Positions 26,191 through 29,377 of a DNA stretch of 29,377 bases are shown piece after piece (position 1 is the first letter of the stretch; every line of letters starts with the position of its first letter). The stretch is from Dokdonella_A sp014338185 (GTDB taxonomy: Bacteria; Pseudomonadota; Gammaproteobacteria; Xanthomonadales; Rhodanobacteraceae): positions 1 through 29,377 of the forward strand of contig SZOS01000038.1 in NCBI GenBank assembly GCA_030263295.1. The letters run 5' to 3'. The notes beneath the pieces are model-generated. The model made no database searches. It had not been told where the DNA came from and saw only the letters and a list, made by a program, of their open reading frames with translations. Both the position numbers and the translations under genes were made by a program.

Positions 26191-27222
26191 ATGTTTGCCT
26201 GGTGGCCGCAGCTCGTCGATGCCTTCAACCAGCATGCGGTCACGCCGCTGCTGCAGGGGCTCGGCCTGCTCGAACACTTCGGCGATCCGCGCGACGTGGC
26301 CGAGGCGCTCATCATCGCCGCGGTGCAGGTGTTGATCATCGGTGCGATCTTCCGCCCGCTCGAATCGCTGGCGCCGGCCGAACGCTGGAGCGATCGCCGC
26401 CTCACGCGCATCGATCGCACTTACACCTTGATCATGCTGTTCGGCCTCAACCCGCTGTTCGCCTACCTCGTGCTCACGCCGCTGGCGCGGCTGGCCGGCG
26501 TCGCCGGCGGCGAGGCGCAGGGCGATGCCGGCCTGCTCGGGCTGCTGCCGTGGCTGGCCGGGTATCCGTGGCTCAAGTTCGCGCTGTACTACCTGCTGTT
26601 CGACTTCACCTACTACTGGATGCACCGCGCCCAGCATTGGCTGCCGTGGTGGTGGGCGCTGCACAGCCTGCACCACAGCCAGCGCCAGATGGGCTGCTGG
26701 TGCAACGACCGCGGCAGCTATGTCGATGGCCTGCTGCAGTCGGTCGTGCTCGGTGCGTTCGGCGTGGTGATCGGCGTCGAACCCGATGAGTTCGCGCTGC
26801 TGATGTTCGCGGGCGAGCTGGTGCAGTGCTATTCGCACACCAACGTGCGCTTTGGCTTCGGCCGCGTGTTCGAACGCGTGTTCGTCGATCCCAAGTTCCA
26901 TCGCCTGCACCACATGGTGGTCGACGAGTTGCGTCCGAACCTGCACAACTGCAACTTCGGCCAGGTGCTGTCGGTGTGGGACCAGCTGTTCGGCACCGCG
27001 CGCTATGGCATCGCGCCGCGGCCGACCGGCGTGCTCGACCCGATGGTCGACATCGACAACGAGCGCGGCCTCGTCGCGATGCAGTGGGGCGCGGTGCGGC
27101 GGTTCTGGGGCGCGCTGTGGTCGCGCGCGGGCTGGCGCCCGGGCGATGTCGGTTTCGGCCCCGACTACGTGCCCTATCCGAGCGGGCACGATCGCGTCAC
27201 CGGCCAGCCGCCGGACCGCTGA
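26191..27222 (+). CDS. Sterol desaturase / fatty acid hydroxylase superfamily protein
   Basis: A 343-residue integral membrane di-iron enzyme. The histidine boxes are HRAQH (145-149), HSLHH (158-162) and FHRLHH (236-241), with a further His in CYSHTN and LHNCNFGQVLSVWDQLFGT after the last box. These are the C-5 sterol desaturase / fatty acid hydroxylase superfamily signatures. Helices are ALIIAAVQVLIIGAIF, YTLIMLFGLNPLFAYLVL, LKFALYYLLFDFTYYWM and a segment near SVVLGAFGVVIGV. Bacterial members hydroxylate fatty acids, carotenoids or other lipids using O2; the substrate here is open. A possible leaderless promoter lies directly upstream. The stop is 6 bp from the convergent GntP stop. Confidence 0.9.
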   Translation: MFAWWPQLVDAFNQHAVTPLLQGLGLLEHFGDPRDVAEALIIAAVQVLIIGAIFRPLESLAPAERWSDRRLTRIDRTYTLIMLFGLNPLFAYLVLTPLARLAGVAGGEAQGDAGLLGLLPWLAGYPWLKFALYYLLFDFTYYWMHRAQHWLPWWWALHSLHHSQRQMGCWCNDRGSYVDGLLQSVVLGAFGVVIGVEPDEFALLMFAGELVQCYSHTNVRFGFGRVFERVFVDPKFHRLHHMVVDELRPNLHNCNFGQVLSVWDQLFGTARYGIAPRPTGVLDPMVDIDNERGLVAMQWGAVRRFWGALWSRAGWRPGDVGFGPDYVPYPSGHDRVTGQPPDR

Positions 27223-27228
27223 GCACGC

Positions 27229-28626
27229 TCACACCAGGCCGGTGATGCCGTAGACGAGGATCACGAAGAACACCGCGAGCGTCTTGACCAAGGTGATCGC
27301 GAAGATGTCGCGATAGGACTGGCGATGGCTCAGGCCGGTCACCGCGAGTAGCGTGATCACCGCGCCGTTGTGCGGCAGCGTGTCCATGCCGCCCGAGGCC
27401 ATCGCCGCCACCCGGTGCAGCACCTCGGGCGGAATGCCGGCGATCGCGGCCGCATGCGCGAAGGACTCGGCCATCGCCGCCAGCGCGATGCTCATGCCGC
27501 CCGAGGCCGAGCCGGTGATGCCGGCCAGCGCGGTCACGGTGACTGCTTCGTTGACCAGCGGATGCGGGATCGAGCGCAGCGCATCGGCGACCACGAGGAA
27601 ACCCGGCAACGCCGCGATCACCGCGCCGAAGCCGTACTCGGATGCGGTGTTCATCGATGCCAGCAGCGCGCCACCCACGGCCGTGCGCGTGCCCTGCGCG
27701 AACGCGGCGGTGACCGGGCGCCAGGCGAACAGCAGCACGCAGGCGATGCCGGCCAGCAGCGCGCCTTCCACCGCCCAGATTGCCACCAGCTTGCCGGTGT
27801 CCTGCACCACCGGCGCGGCCTGGCCGACCACGCTCGGCACGAAGCTCGTGCTCGTGCCATACCAGCGCGGGATGTTGCGGGTGAGCACGAAGTTGACCAC
27901 GCCGACCACCACCAGCGGCGCGATCGCCAGCGCCGCGGGCGCCATTCGCGTGCCGGTGAACGCTTCGGGTTCGTTGCCGTGTCCGCTGCCGTAGCCCTCG
28001 CCGCGCGCGGCCGCCACGCGCCGGCGCCACTCCAGGTAGGCCATGCCCAGCACGAACACGAACACCGCGCCGATGCTGCCCAGCCACGGCGCGGCCCAGG
28101 TGGTGGTCTGGAAGAACGTGGTCGGGATCACGTTCTGGATCTGCGGCGTGCCGGGCAGCGCGTCCATGGTGAAGGTGAACGCGCCCAGCGCGATGGTGCC
28201 GGGGATCAGGCGCTTGGGGATGTCGCTCTGGCGGAACAGCTCGGCCGCGAACGGATACACGGCGAACACCACCACGAACAGCGACACGCCGCCGTAGGTC
28301 AGCAGCGCGCACACCAGCACGATCGACAGCATCGCGCGGCTGCGTCCGACCAGGCCGATCGTGGCCGCGACGATGGACTTGGAGAATCCCGAGATCTCGA
28401 TGAGCTTGCCGAACACCGCACCGAGCAGGAACACCGGGAAGTACAGCTTGAGGAAACCGACCATGCGCTCCATGAACAGGCCGGTGAACATCGGCGCCAC
28501 CAGCGCCGGCTCGGTCAGCAGCACCGCGCCGAGTGCGGCGATCGGCGCGAACAGGATCACGCTGTGGCCACGGTAGGCCGCGTACATGAGGAACACGAGC
28601 GCGGCGAGCACGATCAGGAAGGCCAT
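27229..28626 (-). CDS. GntP family permease
   Basis: A 465-residue inner-membrane carrier with about 12-14 helices. It opens MAFLIVLAALVFLMYAAYRG with VILFAPIAALGAVLLTEPAL, then LKLYFPVFLLGAVFGKLIE and AMLSIVLVCALLTYGGVSLF. The family-type loop GTIALGAFTFTMDALPGTPQ follows, then AVTVTALAGITGSASGGMSI and ASGGMDTLPHNGAVITLLAV. GntP/CitMHS-like carriers take up gluconate, hydroxybutyrate or related small organic acids by proton symport. The ATG at 28626 gives the family start; a long in-frame upstream extension (to 29265) runs antisense to the TonB receptor gene and is rejected. It is divergent from the receptor, so outer- and inner-membrane uptake of one nutrient is a plausible link. Confidence 0.9.
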   Translation of the reverse strand: MAFLIVLAALVFLMYAAYRGHSVILFAPIAALGAVLLTEPALVAPMFTGLFMERMVGFLKLYFPVFLLGAVFGKLIEISGFSKSIVAATIGLVGRSRAMLSIVLVCALLTYGGVSLFVVVFAVYPFAAELFRQSDIPKRLIPGTIALGAFTFTMDALPGTPQIQNVIPTTFFQTTTWAAPWLGSIGAVFVFVLGMAYLEWRRRVAAARGEGYGSGHGNEPEAFTGTRMAPAALAIAPLVVVGVVNFVLTRNIPRWYGTSTSFVPSVVGQAAPVVQDTGKLVAIWAVEGALLAGIACVLLFAWRPVTAAFAQGTRTAVGGALLASMNTASEYGFGAVIAALPGFLVVADALRSIPHPLVNEAVTVTALAGITGSASGGMSIALAAMAESFAHAAAIAGIPPEVLHRVAAMASGGMDTLPHNGAVITLLAVTGLSHRQSYRDIFAITLVKTLAVFFVILVYGITGLV

Positions 28627-28713
28627 CGGCAAGATCCCTGCTGCGGTGGAAGCCGGCGCAGCAGCGCGGCCACGGACGCCACCGAGTATGCGCAGGCGGC
28701 GCGGGCAGCCCAC

Positions 28714-28727
28714 TGTACCAAGGTACA
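28714..28727. promoter_or_regulatory. Palindrome between the GntP permease and TonB receptor genes
   Basis: TGTACC (28714-28719), AA, GGTACA (28722-28727): perfect 6-bp arms that extend imperfectly to CAC / AGTG outside. It lies 87 bp from the permease start and 76 bp from the receptor start, so one bound regulator could act on both divergent genes. No regulator gene is in view. Confidence 0.55.
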
Positions 28728-28803
28728 AGTGCCGCGCCGGCGCCGAGCGCCTAGCCTGCGCGCAAACTGGCCGTCCGGCCGCGTCTTCATGTTGGAGGGG
28801 AAC

Positions 28804-29377
28804 ATGCAACCTCGTCTGCTGGCTCTGGCCATCGCCTGCGCGTTCGGCGCGTTCACCCACCCGGCGTTCGCGGCCGCGCCCGCCGCCGCGCCCGCGCCCG
28901 CGCCGGCACCGCAGCAGGATTCCGCGGCGGAGGCGCCCGGCCCGGTGACCGAACTGGAATCGATCAAGGTCACCGCGCGCCGGCGTGCGGAGGACATCGA
29001 GAAGATCCCGGTGGCGGTCAGCGCCTTCAGCGAGGAGGACCTCAAGGACCTGCAGGCCGAGAACCTCGACGGCCTGCAGGGCGCGGTGCCCGGCCTCAAC
29101 ATCGTGCAGGGCCGCGGCTCGTCCAACAGCGCCAACATCTTCATCCGCGGCATCGGCCAGCCCGACGCCCTGCAGACCTTCGACCCGGGCGTGGGCGTGT
29201 ATGTCGACGACGTCTACTACTCGCGCATCCAGGGCGCGCTCATGACGCTGTTCGACGTCGACCACGTGGAAGTGCTGCGCGGCCCGCAGGGCACGCTGTA
29301 TGGCAAGAACTCCACCGGCGGCGCGATCAAGATCGTGACCCGCGAGCCGGGCGCCGCCACCACCGGTGCGGCCGAAC
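28804..29377 (+). CDS. TonB-dependent outer-membrane receptor, N-terminal part (continues beyond window)
   Basis: The ATG at 28804, with a strong GGAGGGG eight bases upstream, starts a signal peptide (RLLALAIACAFGAFTHPAFA). A short Ala/Pro stretch and a TonB-box-like ELESIKVTARRR follow. The plug domain then reads IPVAVSAFSEEDLKDLQAEN, then IFIRGIGQPDALQTFDPGVG, VYVDDVYYSRIQGALMTLFD and VEVLRGPQGTLYGKNSTGGA. This FDPGVGxYxDDVY and LRGPQGTLYGKN pattern marks the large sphingomonad/xanthomonad-type receptors, which import siderophores, carbohydrates or aromatic compounds across the outer membrane using TonB energy. 191 codons are visible; the barrel is outside the window. The divergent GntP permease may move the same compound across the inner membrane, which is inference. 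Confidence 0.95.
   Translation, partial: MQPRLLALAIACAFGAFTHPAFAAAPAAAPAPAPAPQQDSAAEAPGPVTELESIKVTARRRAEDIEKIPVAVSAFSEEDLKDLQAENLDGLQGAVPGLNIVQGRGSSNSANIFIRGIGQPDALQTFDPGVGVYVDDVYYSRIQGALMTLFDVDHVEVLRGPQGTLYGKNSTGGAIKIVTREPGAATTGAAE

Noticed and set aside
28627..29265. N-terminal extension of the GntP permease frame by about 210 codons
   Set aside because: The extra part is antisense to the TonB receptor start and lacks membrane-protein character. The ATG at 28626 starts a normal family N-terminus.

Overview
The window is very GC-rich, gene-dense bacterial DNA. The gene content suggests a gammaproteobacterium of the Lysobacterales (Xanthomonadales) type: monomeric isocitrate dehydrogenase, RluE, TatD, HrpB, YadGH, a TonB-dependent receptor and several secreted proteins of unknown function. 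This placement is an inference from gene content and style; there is no rRNA or other marker gene. I found no tRNA, rRNA, CRISPR array, transposase or integrase. The window opens inside one gene and closes inside another (a TonB-dependent receptor).

Layout. 1-5.5 kb: the tail of a Pro/Ala-linker protein with a strong terminator, a DegV-family protein, NADP-isocitrate dehydrogenase, a lipoprotein-type predicted methyltransferase and pseudouridine synthase RluE. 5.7-7.9 kb: a small membrane-protein gene broken by a one-base frameshift, a VOC-family protein, a YcxB-like membrane protein and an orphan PilS-like (type IVb pilin-like) secreted protein. 8.3-13.3 kb: a metallo-beta-lactamase/beta-CASP RNase-like protein, an EamA transporter and the helicase HrpB. 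13.4-15.9 kb: two tandem secreted paralogues with four conserved cysteines, separated by a perfect intrinsic terminator. 16-19.4 kb: TatD, the ABC-2 exporter YadG/YadH and a ferredoxin-NADP reductase-like flavoprotein.

19.3-21.6 kb is the most structurally unusual part. The convergent junction between the reductase and a small secreted protein exists twice as a 109-bp direct repeat (about 97% identical). The two copies flank about 1.5 kb carrying a secreted protein with a polyproline run. One copy completes the reductase, the other completes the secreted-protein gene, and each also keeps a dead tail of the other gene.

21.7-26.1 kb is a five-gene, translationally coupled cassette: membrane protein, XRE-type regulator, membrane-anchored S33-type peptidase/hydrolase, and a NatA/NatB-like ABC exporter. 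Ahead of it sit a sigma70-like promoter and two inverted-repeat operators (TGTMAAG-N4-CTTGACA) 44 bp apart, one over the -35 element and one just after the -10. This is the best candidate for a regulated, little-described system: probably an autoregulated envelope or toxic-compound response, although its substrate cannot be read from sequence.

26.2-29.4 kb: a sterol desaturase-type hydroxylase with a possibly leaderless transcript, a GntP-family permease, and the divergent start of a TonB-dependent receptor. The interval between the last two contains a short palindrome that may control both, suggesting one uptake locus across outer and inner membranes.
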